Source of the DNA: Streptomyces graminilatus
GTDB lineage: Bacteria > Actinomycetota > Actinomycetes > Streptomycetales > Streptomycetaceae
Direction: 5' to 3'
NCBI RefSeq assembly: GCF_001418565.1
Contig: NZ_LIQQ01000124.1
Coordinates: 1-52,416, forward strand
DNA: 52,416 nucleotides
In this document: positions 26,318-37,791 of the stretch, piece by piece
How the letters are laid out: each line of letters opens with the position of its first letter
How positions within the stretch are numbered: the first letter of the stretch is position 1
Notes under the pieces: model-generated
What the model was told of the DNA's origin: nothing
Database searches by the model: none
What the model saw: only the letters and a program-made list of their open reading frames with translations
Translations under genes and position numbers: made by a program

Positions 26318-26321
<4 letters not shown>
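25482..26321 (+). CDS. ABC sugar transporter permease (MalG-like)
   Basis: Second permease, 279 aa, six hydrophobic segments beginning with LHVPLVVGTLISAFPFYWAVIM. Its EAA-type loop is LLDASRLDGANFLRQYWHVALP. The spacing to the first permease is 15 bp with AGGAAGGG as ribosome binding site. The stop overlaps the start of the GH2 gene (ATGA), so transport and hydrolysis are translated together. Confidence 0.93.
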
Positions 26322-29254
<2,933 letters not shown>

Positions 29255-29305
29255 CTCCCCCCACACTCCCCCTCTCACCTCACAGAACCTCCTACGGAGT
29301 CAGTT

Positions 29306-31168
29306 GTGTGCACCTCGCACGAGTCCGGGCTCGACCCTGCCCTGGAAGCCCCCCAGGCGGGCGCCGGACGGCGTACGTTCCTGCGGGCGACCGCGCTGAT
29401 TGGCGCGGCGGCGACCGCGTCCGCCGCCCTGCCGACGGCCGCCGCCGAGGCCCTGCCGGACAAGGCACGTTCGCATTGGCGGCCCGACACCGAGAGCCGC
29501 CGGTTCACGCTCGCCGTGATGCCCGACACCCAGTACCTCTTCGACGGGCCGAGCATCGACAAGGCGCCCGTCGAGGCCTCGCTGCGCTATCTGCTGGAGC
29601 ACGGGCGGGACGAGAACATCGTGTTCCTGTCCCACCTGGGCGACCTCACGCAGAACGGCGCGGCGCCGGAGTTCGCCGCGATCGGTGACGCGTTCCGGCT
29701 GCTGGACCGGCGGGGCGTCGGCTACAGCGTCCTCGCGGGCAACCACGACGTGCGGTCCTCCACGACCGACCAGCGGGGCGACTCCGCGTACCTCGACGAG
29801 TTCGGCCCGGACCGGTTCCAGGGGAAGCGGACCTTCGGCGGAGCCTCGCCCGACGGGTACAACACCTTCCACGTCTTCAAGGCGGCCGGGCAGGAGTGGC
29901 TGGTCCTGGCGCTGGACTGGCGGCTGTCCGACAAGGGTTACGCGTGGGCGAAGAACGTCCTGGCGCAGCACCCGACGCTGCCGGTGATCCTCACGACGCA
30001 CGAACTGGTCGTCGAGGACGACACCCTGTCCAGCTACGGGCAGCAGTTGTGGGACCAGTTGATCGCCGACCACGACCAGATCTTCCTCACCCTCAACGGG
30101 CACTACTGGCCGGCCGGGCGCGCGACGCGCAAGAACAAGGCCGGGCACGACGTCGAACTGCACCTCACGAACTACCAGAACCGGTACTTCGGCGGCGCGG
30201 CGATGATCCGCCTCTACCGTTTCGACCTCGACCGCGACACGATCGACGTGGAGACGGTCTCCCCGTGGATCCTCGGCCGCGCGGCGAAGGGGCTCAACGA
30301 GCTGGAGCGGCAGGAGATCGAACTCAGCGGCGAGGCCGACCGGTTCTCCGTCGACATCGACTTCGCGGAGCGCTTCGCCGGTTTCGCCCCGGTACCCGCG
30401 CGTCCCGCCCGCCCGGCGTCGAAGATGGTGATCCCGGGCACGGTTGCCTACTGGCGCTTCGACGGACAGCAGGACGGGGCCGAGCTCACCGGCACGGTCC
30501 GCGACCGGTCCGGCCGCGGCAACGACCTCACCGTGGTGTCGGTGGGCGGCGGCAAGCTGAACTGGTCCAGCGACCACCACCCCGACCAGCCCGGCCACGG
30601 CAGCCTCGACTTCCACGGCTTCAAGGCCCCGCTACAGGGCGCCTATCTGCGTACGGTCGACGGCGCGCCCCTCAACTCGGCGACCTTCAAGGCCGGTTAC
30701 ACCATCGAGGCGTTCTACCGGATGCCCGCCGACTGGGACCCCGCGCACCACGCCTGGGCCGGAGTGGTCAGCCGTACGGGTACGGGCGGGGCCGCGGGCA
30801 AGACGGGCGACGACCCGGACGAGCCGCTGGCCACGCTGTCCCTCTCCAACGACCGCGAGCCCCAGTGGGCCATGCGGCCCCTCAACCAGCAGGTCATCGC
30901 CACCAACTGGGGCCAGGAGACGCCCCTGGAGACCTGGTGGCACCTCGCCGTCGTCAACAACGGCAGGCACACCACGCTGTACGTGCAGGGCTGCCCGGTC
31001 GTCCGCAACCCCACCGCGCCCTCGATCGGCATCACCTCGGTCGGTCTGCCGTGGCTGCTCGGCGGCTACGAGTACGCGGGGAAGATCGACCAGATCCTGC
31101 ACGCCCGACTCGGTGACGTACGGATCGTCGAACGGGCGCTGCCCGTCCACGCGTTCATGAACCACTGA
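29306..31168 (+). CDS. Secreted metallophosphoesterase with C-terminal LamG-like domain
   Basis: TAT-exported protein of 620 aa (GRRTFLRATALIGAAATASA signal). The calcineurin-like domain spans ~65-350: VMPDTQYLFDG, LSHLGDLTQNG, LAGNHDVRS, ILTTHELV and LNGHYWPAG carry the metal ligands. Residues ~375-615 form a concanavalin/LamG-like beta sandwich (YWRFDG..GAELTGTVRDRSGRGNDL, YTIEAFYRMP, WWHLAVVNNGRHTTLYVQG), likely binding a glycan. Together this suggests a phosphodiesterase that works on a polymeric, phosphate-containing sugar outside the cell. The GTG start has GGAG eight bases upstream. It follows the GH2 gene by 51 bp, in the same direction and probably the same operon. Confidence 0.9.
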   Translation: MCTSHESGLDPALEAPQAGAGRRTFLRATALIGAAATASAALPTAAAEALPDKARSHWRPDTESRRFTLAVMPDTQYLFDGPSIDKAPVEASLRYLLEHGRDENIVFLSHLGDLTQNGAAPEFAAIGDAFRLLDRRGVGYSVLAGNHDVRSSTTDQRGDSAYLDEFGPDRFQGKRTFGGASPDGYNTFHVFKAAGQEWLVLALDWRLSDKGYAWAKNVLAQHPTLPVILTTHELVVEDDTLSSYGQQLWDQLIADHDQIFLTLNGHYWPAGRATRKNKAGHDVELHLTNYQNRYFGGAAMIRLYRFDLDRDTIDVETVSPWILGRAAKGLNELERQEIELSGEADRFSVDIDFAERFAGFAPVPARPARPASKMVIPGTVAYWRFDGQQDGAELTGTVRDRSGRGNDLTVVSVGGGKLNWSSDHHPDQPGHGSLDFHGFKAPLQGAYLRTVDGAPLNSATFKAGYTIEAFYRMPADWDPAHHAWAGVVSRTGTGGAAGKTGDDPDEPLATLSLSNDREPQWAMRPLNQQVIATNWGQETPLETWWHLAVVNNGRHTTLYVQGCPVVRNPTAPSIGITSVGLPWLLGGYEYAGKIDQILHARLGDVRIVERALPVHAFMNH

Positions 31169-31179
31169 CCCCAAGACTC

Positions 31180-31226
31180 TTCAGACTCCGCGCATTTCAG
31201 ACTCCACGCATTTCAGACTCCGAGGA
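31180..31226 (+). repeat. Three 16-bp direct repeats in a leader
   Basis: TTCAGACTCCGCGCA, TTCAGACTCCACGCA and TTCAGACTCCGAGGA begin at 31180, 31196 and 31212, an exact 16-bp period (three copies, last one diverging at its end). They fill most of the 69-bp gap before the PHP gene and end in GAGGA, which with the following bases may act as its ribosome binding site. Confidence 0.7.
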
Positions 31227-31237
31227 ACTCACAGACC

Positions 31238-32932
31238 ATGACAGAGCAGCAACTGCCTGCCTGGGCCGATCCCGCCGTCTCCCCCGCCGGTCTTGACGCC
31301 CAGGGCGTCTCCCGGCGTCAACTCCTGCACCGGGCGGGCCTGTTCAGCGCCGCCTTCGCCGCCGGTTCACTGGCGACGCCCGCCTCCGCCGCGTCCGGTT
31401 CGCGACAGCACCTCGGCGGCCACGACCCGCGCCTCGCCTATCTCGTCGGCGACCATCACATCCACACCGTGTACAGCCACGACGCCAAGTACACCTTCTC
31501 CCAACTGGCCGCCGCCGGTGAGAAGTTCGGCCTCGACTGGATGGTGTTCACCGAGCACTCCAACTTCGGGCACGCCCAGTTCGGCGCCCCGCTGGAGCAC
31601 GCCGAGATCCTCAAGGCGCGCAAGGAGAACCCCCGTCAGCTCATCTTCCAGGGCCTGGAGTGGTACATCCCGGGCGCCGAGCACTGCACGGTGTTCTCGC
31701 CTCCCGGCCCCAACGAGGTCGACCTGCTCACCAAGTTCGAGAGCGCCTACGACGGCAAGCTCCTCGGCTACACCGACGGTTCGGCCGGCGGCGCGAACAC
31801 CGCCCGCAACGAGGCCCACGCCGTCAAGGGCATCCAGTGGCTGGCCGAGCAGCGCCGCACCGGTTACGTGGACGACGTACTGGTCCTCGCCAACCACCCG
31901 ATGCGCCTGGGCATCGACTCCCCGCACGAGATGCGCAACTGGCGGGACGCGGCCCCCGAGATCATGATCGGCATGGAGGGCGCTCCCGGCGCCCAGGGCG
32001 CGGCCATCCCCGGCTGGCGCGGGCCCAACTCGATCCGCGGCGAGTACGAGAACAAGCCGTCGGCGCAGTCCTGGCAGGGCTACCCGGCGGACTCGTACCA
32101 GACGTACGGCGGTTTCGACTGGGCGACCGCGACGGTCGGCGGTCTGTGGGACTCGATGCTGGCCGAAGGCAGGCTGTTCTCGATCACCACGAACTCCGAC
32201 GCGCACCGGATCGTCTTCGACACCTGGAAGAACGGCGACTGGCCGGCCGGGCGGAACTTCGACAACACCGGCAAGCTGCCCGACCCGGTCAACACCACCA
32301 CCCCGCAGCCCGGCAGCGACTTCTGGCCCGGCCAGTTCAGCCGCACCCACGTGGGCGTCACGCGCTTCGGCTACGGCGCGGTGATGGCGGGCATGCGCGC
32401 GGGCCGGGTCTGGGTGGACCACGGGCACCTGCTGGACGGGCTCGAAGTACGGCTGACGCGTGACTCCGCGCCCGGCCGGGGTGTCACGCTGGGCGGCCGG
32501 ATCCGGGTCCGCAAGGGCGAGAAGCTCACACTGAACATCACCGTGACCAGCGCCTCGCGTCTCAACCCGCAGGGAATCCTGCCCGAGTTGGCGCACGTCG
32601 ACGTGATCCAGGGCGCGGTGCGCGGTCCGGTCGCCGACCGGGACACCTGGAAGGCGCCGGACACGAAGGTCGTCAAGTCGCAGGACGTGACGGGCCGCAC
32701 GGGTACGTACACCCTGCGCGTGCCGCTGACGGCCGGCGACGAGTCGTTCTACGTCCGGCTGCGCGGCAGCGACGGCAACCGGAACGGCGCCGGTTACCTC
32801 GGTGCCGCGATCGACCCGCACGGCCCGATCACGCACCAGCCCGGAAACGGCGACCCGTGGGCCGACACGTGGTTCTACTCGAACCCGGTCTTCGTCGATG
32901 TCGTGGGCCACGACCACGGTCACGGTCACTGA
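31238..32932 (+). CDS. Secreted PHP-domain phosphoesterase
   Basis: TAT-exported protein of 564 aa (SRRQLLHRAGLFSAAFAAGSLATPASA). The PHP domain begins at ~residue 68: LVGDHHIHTVYSHDAKYT (HxH...D), FTEHSNFGH, LANHPMRLG and TTNSDAHRIVFD contain the expected metal ligands. The last ~150 residues look like a beta-sandwich (GEKLTLNITVTSASRLNP, GTYTLRVPLTAGDESFYVRLRG). The C-terminus ends GHDHGHGH, a metal-binding-like tail. It is the last gene of the plus-strand glycan unit and a second exported phosphoesterase beside the metallophosphoesterase. Substrate unknown; a phosphorylated glycan or inositol phosphate is a guess from context. Confidence 0.88.
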   Translation: MTEQQLPAWADPAVSPAGLDAQGVSRRQLLHRAGLFSAAFAAGSLATPASAASGSRQHLGGHDPRLAYLVGDHHIHTVYSHDAKYTFSQLAAAGEKFGLDWMVFTEHSNFGHAQFGAPLEHAEILKARKENPRQLIFQGLEWYIPGAEHCTVFSPPGPNEVDLLTKFESAYDGKLLGYTDGSAGGANTARNEAHAVKGIQWLAEQRRTGYVDDVLVLANHPMRLGIDSPHEMRNWRDAAPEIMIGMEGAPGAQGAAIPGWRGPNSIRGEYENKPSAQSWQGYPADSYQTYGGFDWATATVGGLWDSMLAEGRLFSITTNSDAHRIVFDTWKNGDWPAGRNFDNTGKLPDPVNTTTPQPGSDFWPGQFSRTHVGVTRFGYGAVMAGMRAGRVWVDHGHLLDGLEVRLTRDSAPGRGVTLGGRIRVRKGEKLTLNITVTSASRLNPQGILPELAHVDVIQGAVRGPVADRDTWKAPDTKVVKSQDVTGRTGTYTLRVPLTAGDESFYVRLRGSDGNRNGAGYLGAAIDPHGPITHQPGNGDPWADTWFYSNPVFVDVVGHDHGHGH

Positions 32933-32960
32933 CAGATGGATGTCACTGACTGATGGAGCC

Positions 32961-32989
32961 CTGATGGAGCGTCAGTTCCTGTCCATCAG
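32961..32989. terminator. Inverted repeat after PHP gene
   Basis: CTGATGGA (32961-32968) and TCCATCAG (32982-32989) are perfect 8-bp arms. Preceding partial copies of CTGATGGAGC make a small repeated patch. It is probably part of a double terminator with the next hairpin. Confidence 0.4.
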
Positions 32990-33019
32990 CGGGTTATCAG
33001 TCCCGCCCAGGGCACTGTG

Positions 33020-33055
33020 CGTCGACGGCGGCGGAATCGCGTCCGCCGTCGGCGC
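33020..33055. terminator. Bidirectional terminator between PHP and MaoC genes
   Basis: CGACGGCGG (33023-33031) pairs with CCGCCGTCG (33043-33051); the stem extends further with one mismatch to 33020-33055. It lies between convergent genes, 20 bp from the MaoC stop. Confidence 0.6.
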
Positions 33056-33075
33056 GCAGTGCGGGGCGAAGGCGA

Positions 33076-33531
33076 TCAGGCGTAGAAGCGGGACAGGCTC
33101 TGAAGTACCGCCGCCGGCTTCGGGGCGCCCTCGATCTCGATCGTGCCGTCGACGGCGATCTGCACCCCGCCCGGCACGTCCTCCACGTCGGCCAGCCTGC
33201 CGACGAGACGGATCTTCGAGCCGACCTTCACCGGCGAGGGGAAACGCACCTTGTTGAGGCCGTAGTTGACCTTCGTGGTCACGCCCTGGACGTCCAGCAG
33301 CTCGGTGAAGAGCGGGATGAAAAGGGAGAGGGTGAGGTATCCGTGGGCGATCGGGGCGCCGAAGGGACCCGCGGCGGCCTTCTCCGGGTCCACGTGGATC
33401 CACTGGTGGTCGCCTGTCGCGTCGGCGAAGGTGTTGATGCGCTCCTGCGTGACCTCGATCCACTCACTGGTGCCGAGGTCGCTGCCGGCGAGCTTCTTGA
33501 GTTCGTCGATACCGTTGACGGTGATGCTCAT
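33076..33531 (-). CDS. MaoC-family (R)-specific enoyl-CoA hydratase
   Basis: Hot-dog fold hydratase of 151 aa. The hydratase-2 motif is FADATGDHQWIHVDPEKAAAGPFGAPIAHGYLTLS, with the catalytic Asp/His pair in ATGDHQWIH. It adds water to enoyl-CoA to give (R)-3-hydroxyacyl-CoA. GAAGGAA upstream supports the ATG. It is the last gene of the minus-strand operon SDR - amidohydrolase - CoA ligase - MaoC and fits a CoA-ester catabolic role with the SDR as the dehydrogenase. Confidence 0.9.
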   Translation of the reverse strand: MSITVNGIDELKKLAGSDLGTSEWIEVTQERINTFADATGDHQWIHVDPEKAAAGPFGAPIAHGYLTLSLFIPLFTELLDVQGVTTKVNYGLNKVRFPSPVKVGSKIRLVGRLADVEDVPGGVQIAVDGTIEIEGAPKPAAVLQSLSRFYA

Positions 33532-33616
33532 AATCGCGTTCCTTCAATGGGAGTTGGGCTGAAAGGTGATTGCCGGACGGACTACGTGCTCCGGTGGAAG
33601 CAACGTGTTGAACCCG

Positions 33617-33656
33617 CGGGCCGGTGGGGGCTGGTCGCGCAGTTCCCCGCGCCCCT
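33617..33656 (-). repeat. Dispersed intergenic repeat (copy 2)
   Basis: On the minus strand this reads AGGGGCGCGGGGAACTGCGC followed by GACCAGCCCCCACCGG, the same module as at 11433-11497. It lies between the CoA ligase and MaoC genes, inside an operon, so it would be transcribed and could fold in the mRNA. Confidence 0.65.
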
Positions 33657-33694
33657 ACAGGGCGCGATACCGCACCGGAGTTCGCAAAGACCGC

Positions 33695-35200
33695 CTACGA
33701 ACCCGCGCCGTATGCCTTGCGCACCCGCGCCTTGAGGAGCTTCCCCGAGGCCGTGCGCGGGAGTTCGTCCGCGACGACGACCGACTTCGGGATCTTGTAC
33801 TTGGCGAGCCGCCCGGACAGTGAGGCCAGTACCTCGTCCGCGTCCAGGGCCGCGCCCTCGCGGGGCACGACGACCGCGCGCGGCACCTCGCCCCACTTCT
33901 CGTCGGCGACGCCGATCACCGCGCACTCGACGATGTCAGGGTGGGCCAGGAGCAGATCCTCGATCTCGGCGGGGTAGATGTTCTCCCCACCCGAGATAAT
34001 CATGTCCTTGATGCGGTCGACGATGAAGACGTAGCCGTCCTCGTCGGTCCGGGCGGCGTCCCCGCTGCGGAACCAGCCGTCCGTGAGGGAGGCGGCCGTC
34101 TCCTCGGGCAGCCCCCAGTAGCCGGGCATGACGTGCGGGCCCCGGACCACGATCTCGCCGGTCTCGCCGACCTCGGCCGGAGTCAGGTCGGGCCGTACCA
34201 CCCGTACATCGCTGAAGAAGTGCGGTACGCCCGCCGAGCCGGCCTTGCTGATCGCGTGCTCGGCGTCCAGGAACAGGGTCCCCGGCGAGGCCTCGGTCAT
34301 GCCGTAGCCCTGGAGGAAGGTGAGCCCGCGTTCCTGGAAGGCGGCGATGAGCGGGGTCGGCACCGGTGAGCCGCCGCAGGAGAGCATCCGCAGCGACGAC
34401 AGGTCGGCGTCGGCCCAGCGCGGGTGTCTGGCCACCAGGTCGAACATGGTCGGCACGCCGAACATGAAGGTGATCCGGTGTCGTTCGATCAGGTCGAAGG
34501 TGTCCTCGGGGACGAAGGACTCGACCAGGACACAGGTCCCGCCCTTGAGCAGCACGGGCAGGGTGAGCATGTTCAGCCCGGCCGTGTGGAACAACGGGGC
34601 GGAGACCAGGGCGCGTTCGTCGGTGATGACGTCCTGGTCGACGAGCACGTTGACGGCGTTCCAGGTCAGGTTGCCGTGCGTGAGCATGGCTCCTTTGGGG
34701 CGGCCGGTCGTGCCCGAGGTGTACATGATGATGCAGGTGTCGTCGGCGGTGACGGGCGCGTCGATCGGCTCGCCGGAGGCACCGGCGAGCGCCTGTTCGT
34801 ACTCGGCGCCGACCTCGACGTACGCCCGCACGTCCGTGTTGCCGGGCAGCCCGGCGACAAGACCGGCGTGCGAGGGGCCGTACACGAGGGCCCTGGCACC
34901 GGAGTCGGCGAGCTGGTAGGCGATCTCCGGGCCGGCGAGCCGGGTGTTGAGCGGTACGAAGACCGCGCCGAGCGTGCCCGCCGCGAACAGTGTCTCCAGG
35001 TAGGAGGGGTGGTTCGGGCCCAGATAGGCGACCCGGTCACCTCGGCGCACACCCCTCTCGCGCAGGGCGTGCGCGAGACGGGTGGTGCGCTCGTACAGCT
35101 CGGCGTAGGTGATCGTGGTGTCGCCGTGGATCAGCGCGGTGCGTTGGGGGGTCTTGCGAGCCCGGCGGGCGGGCCAGGACCCCAGTCCCTCGTTGCGCAT
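33695..35200 (-). CDS. Acyl-CoA synthetase (AMP-dependent ligase)
   Basis: Adenylate-forming enzyme of 501 aa that activates a carboxylic acid as CoA thioester. The P-loop is IMYTSGTTGRPKGAMLTHGN, followed by QGYGMTEASP, GWFRSGDAARTDEDGYVFIVDR, the hinge DMIISGGENIYPAEIE and the catalytic PRTASGKLLKARVR near the C-terminus. Chain preference cannot be read off; the layout is that of medium/long-chain fatty-acid or aryl-acid ligases. AGAGGGG precedes the ATG. It probably supplies the CoA ester used by the SDR and MaoC enzymes of the same operon. Confidence 0.93.
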   Translation of the reverse strand: MRNEGLGSWPARRARKTPQRTALIHGDTTITYAELYERTTRLAHALRERGVRRGDRVAYLGPNHPSYLETLFAAGTLGAVFVPLNTRLAGPEIAYQLADSGARALVYGPSHAGLVAGLPGNTDVRAYVEVGAEYEQALAGASGEPIDAPVTADDTCIIMYTSGTTGRPKGAMLTHGNLTWNAVNVLVDQDVITDERALVSAPLFHTAGLNMLTLPVLLKGGTCVLVESFVPEDTFDLIERHRITFMFGVPTMFDLVARHPRWADADLSSLRMLSCGGSPVPTPLIAAFQERGLTFLQGYGMTEASPGTLFLDAEHAISKAGSAGVPHFFSDVRVVRPDLTPAEVGETGEIVVRGPHVMPGYWGLPEETAASLTDGWFRSGDAARTDEDGYVFIVDRIKDMIISGGENIYPAEIEDLLLAHPDIVECAVIGVADEKWGEVPRAVVVPREGAALDADEVLASLSGRLAKYKIPKSVVVADELPRTASGKLLKARVRKAYGAGS

Positions 35201-35258
35201 CGTTGCGCCCCTCTACGAGTTCGGGTTGCGAGACATGGGACAGGACAGGCGGGACGGC

Positions 35259-36143
35259 TTACGGCTTCGTGAGGCCGAGCAGCCGGGCCGCGTTCTCCTT
35301 GAGGATCTTCGGCCTGACCTCGTCCTTGATCGGCAGCTTCTCGAAGTCGGCGAGCCAGCGGTCCGGGGTGAGCACCGGGTAGTCGGAGCCGAAGAGGACC
35401 TTGTCCTTGAGCAGCGTGTTGGCGTACTGCACGAGCTGCGGCGGGAAGTACTTCGGCGACCAGCCGGAGAGGTCGATGTGCACCCCCGGCTTGTGCGTGG
35501 CGACGGCGAGCGCCTCGTCCTGCCAGGGGAAGGAGGGGTGCGCCAGGATGATCTTCATCTCGGGGAAGTCCGCGGACACGTCGTCCACGTGCAGCGGGTT
35601 GCTGTACTTGAGCCTGATCCCGCCGCCACCGGGCACCCCTGCGCCGATGCCGGTCTGGCCGGTGTGGAAGAGCGCGATCGTGCCGGTCTCCTCGATCACC
35701 TCGTACAGCTCGTACGCCACCGAGCGGTCGTTGGGGAAGAAGCCCTGGATGCTGGGGTGGAACTTGAAGCCCCTGACCCCGTACTCCTCGACCAGTCGCC
35801 GCGCCTGCTTGACGCCCGCCCGGCCCCGGAAGGGGTCGATGGAGGCGAAGGGGATCAGCACGTCCGCGTTGGCCGCGGCGGCCTCGGCGACCTCCTCGTT
35901 GGGGACGGGCGCGGTGCCGGTCGCGGACTCGGCGTCCACCGTGAAGATGACGGCGGCCATCTTCCGCTCGCGGTAGTACGCGGCGGTCTCCTCCAGGGTC
36001 GGCTTCCGCTTGCCCTCGACCTTGAAGTAGGCCGACGAGGCGTCGTGGAGGTCGTCGTCCAGGGACGAGTTGCCCTTGGAGGAGATCTCGGCGTGGGTGT
36101 GGACGTCGATCGCGACGAGTTCCTCGACGTTGAGGTTCGCCAT
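35259..36143 (-). CDS. Amidohydrolase-family (metal-dependent hydrolase/decarboxylase) protein
   Basis: TIM-barrel enzyme of 294 aa of the amidohydrolase-2 group (ACMSD-like hydrolases and decarboxylases). Metal-ligand motifs: AIDVHTHAE (HxH) at the start, GFKFHPSIQGF, IILAHPSFPW and LFGSDYPVLTPDRW with the catalytic Asp. Substrate unknown; members act on aromatic acids and lactones. The ATG has GGAGG eight bases upstream, starting inside the gap of 2 bp after the SDR stop, so the pair is tightly linked. Confidence 0.88.
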   Translation of the reverse strand: MANLNVEELVAIDVHTHAEISSKGNSSLDDDLHDASSAYFKVEGKRKPTLEETAAYYRERKMAAVIFTVDAESATGTAPVPNEEVAEAAAANADVLIPFASIDPFRGRAGVKQARRLVEEYGVRGFKFHPSIQGFFPNDRSVAYELYEVIEETGTIALFHTGQTGIGAGVPGGGGIRLKYSNPLHVDDVSADFPEMKIILAHPSFPWQDEALAVATHKPGVHIDLSGWSPKYFPPQLVQYANTLLKDKVLFGSDYPVLTPDRWLADFEKLPIKDEVRPKILKENAARLLGLTKP

Positions 36144-36145
36144 GG

Positions 36146-37063
36146 TCACACCTCCGGGAACTTGGGAGCGGGGATGCCCACCGACTGGAGCTCGGCGCCG
36201 ACCGAGGTCGACCAGACGTCGGCCAGGGTCTCGGGGGTCCAGCCGCCGTCCGCGTACGCCGCCTTGATCTCCTGCGGGTGCGACCAGAGTGCCACCTTGT
36301 CGCCGCCGATGCCGATGGCCTGGCCGGTGATTCCCCGGGCGGCCTCGGAGGCGAGGAAGGGGACGAGGGCCGCGCAGTCCTCGGGGGTGCCGAAGCCCTC
36401 GCCCTTGCGGAGGAAGGCCGGGAACGGCACGCCGTTCTTCAGCGCCTCGACGTACGGCGCGAAGGCGGGGATGGTCTCGGTCATGGCGGTGGCGGCCACC
36501 GGCACGATCGCGTTGACGGTGATGTTCGCCCGGCCGAGCTCCATCGACCAGGTACGGGCGAAGGCCGCGATGCCCGCCTTCGCGGCGGCGTAGTTCGTCT
36601 GGCCGAAGTTGCCGCGCTGGCCGGCCGGGGAGCCGACCAGGATCAGCGTGCCGCCCTCGCCCTGCTCGCGCATGCGTACGGCGGCGGCGCGGGCGCAGGT
36701 GAAGGTGCCCTTGAGGTGGGTGGTGATCACCGCGTCGAAGTCGTCGTCGGTCATCTTCCACAGCACCTTGTCGCGCAGGATGCCCGCGTTGGTGACCAGG
36801 ATGTCGAGCCGCCCGAACTCCTCCACCGCGCGGTTCACGAGCCGCTCGGCGGCCTCGGTCGTACCGACCGGGACGACCTCGGCCACGGCGTTGCCGCCCG
36901 CCGCGGTGATGGACTTCACGGCCTGCTCGGCCACCGTCTCGTCGACGTCGTTGACGACCACGGAGGCGCCGGCGGCGGCGAGGGCGTGCGCGTAGGCGAG
37001 GCCGAGGCCACGGCCACTGCCGGTGACGACGGCGACCTTGCCGGTCAGATCGATGCTGGGCAC
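36146..37063 (-). CDS. Short-chain dehydrogenase (3-hydroxyacyl-CoA dehydrogenase-like)
   Basis: SDR of 305 aa. NAD(P) motif VVTGSGRGLGLAYA, NAG motif LVTNAGILRD, catalytic Ser in LVGSPAGQRG and Tyr-x3-Lys in TNYAAAKAG. The opening AHALAAAGASVVVNDVD and the longer C-terminal tail resemble the dehydrogenase part of multifunctional peroxisomal beta-oxidation enzyme type 2, so oxidation of a 3-hydroxyacyl-CoA is likely. It is the first gene of the operon; the GTG start at 37063 has AAGGGA upstream, and the promoter lies at 37158-37186 next to the divergent MarR gene. Confidence 0.9.
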   Translation of the reverse strand: MPSIDLTGKVAVVTGSGRGLGLAYAHALAAAGASVVVNDVDETVAEQAVKSITAAGGNAVAEVVPVGTTEAAERLVNRAVEEFGRLDILVTNAGILRDKVLWKMTDDDFDAVITTHLKGTFTCARAAAVRMREQGEGGTLILVGSPAGQRGNFGQTNYAAAKAGIAAFARTWSMELGRANITVNAIVPVAATAMTETIPAFAPYVEALKNGVPFPAFLRKGEGFGTPEDCAALVPFLASEAARGITGQAIGIGGDKVALWSHPQEIKAAYADGGWTPETLADVWSTSVGAELQSVGIPAPKFPEV

Positions 37064-37157
37064 GAGGGGGGTCCCTTCACAGGAAGACGACAGACAGCGG
37101 GACGGCGAGACGGCGAAACGGCCACGGACGCTGACTCCGGACGACCGCTTGAGATCG

Positions 37158-37186
37158 AAGCTAAGAGCAATGATTGTTGACGTCAA
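37158..37186 (-). promoter_or_regulatory. Promoter of the SDR operon with palindromic operator
   Basis: On the minus strand TTGACG (37186-37181), 17 bases and TAGCTT (37163-37158) make a good sigma70-type promoter. The perfect palindrome TTGACGTCAA (37177-37186) covers the -35 box, so a bound repressor would block it. The divergent MarR protein is the obvious candidate. Confidence 0.6.
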
Positions 37187-37229
37187 TAGTTGTTGCCACC
37201 ATATTCGTGGGTCATGCTGGAATCAGCAC

Positions 37230-37754
37230 ATGGAACCGCCCCTGCCCGGGGCCTCGACGAGGGAGCCCGCCATCGCCCGCCAGCAGGACGTCCAGAACCC
37301 AGCCCACATAGACGCCCACGAACCCTGGATGCGCGGCCTGCACGCGGACACCGGCTACCTGCTGTACCGACTGGGCCTGCGCTCCGGCCAGCTCTTCAAC
37401 ACGTTCCTCCAGGAGTCGGGGCTACGGCTGCGCCACTACGCGGTGCTCCGTTTCCTCGCCACCTCCACGGGCGCGCTCCAGCGCGAGCTGAGCACCTCGC
37501 TCGGCTACGACCCGAGCGCGATCGTCGGCCTGGTGGACGACCTGGAGAAGCTGGGCTTCGTCGAGCGCCGCCCCTCCCCCGACGACCGGCGCAGCCGGAT
37601 CGTCGCCCTGACCGCGGACGGCCGCGTCTTCCTCCGCGACACCGACGAGGCCGGCCAGCGCGTCACCAACGAACTGCTGGGCCCGCTCGACGCGACCGAG
37701 CGGGAGTCCCTGCACGCCCTGCTCCAGCGGCTCGCGGAGGACGGACGCAAATGA
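37230..37754 (+). CDS. MarR-family transcriptional regulator
   Basis: Winged-helix regulator of 174 aa. Core: YLLYRLGLRSGQLFNTFLQESGLRLRHYAVLRFL, then STSLGYDPSAIVGLVDDLEKLGFVERRPSPDDRRSRIVALTADG, the MarR recognition helix and wing (DDRRSR). Family members often respond to CoA esters or aromatic acids. It is divergent from the SDR operon, and TTGACGTCAA in the shared region is its probable site. The start ATG 37230 has only a weak upstream site; ATG 37329 is another option. Confidence 0.9.
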   Translation: MEPPLPGASTREPAIARQQDVQNPAHIDAHEPWMRGLHADTGYLLYRLGLRSGQLFNTFLQESGLRLRHYAVLRFLATSTGALQRELSTSLGYDPSAIVGLVDDLEKLGFVERRPSPDDRRSRIVALTADGRVFLRDTDEAGQRVTNELLGPLDATERESLHALLQRLAEDGRK

Positions 37755-37791
37755 CGTCGCGCACCTCGCCGCCTCCGGGAGCCGGTCGCCC

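Noticed and set aside
31180..31226. CRISPR array
   Set aside because: Only three 16-bp units with 1-bp gaps, no spacers, no cas genes.
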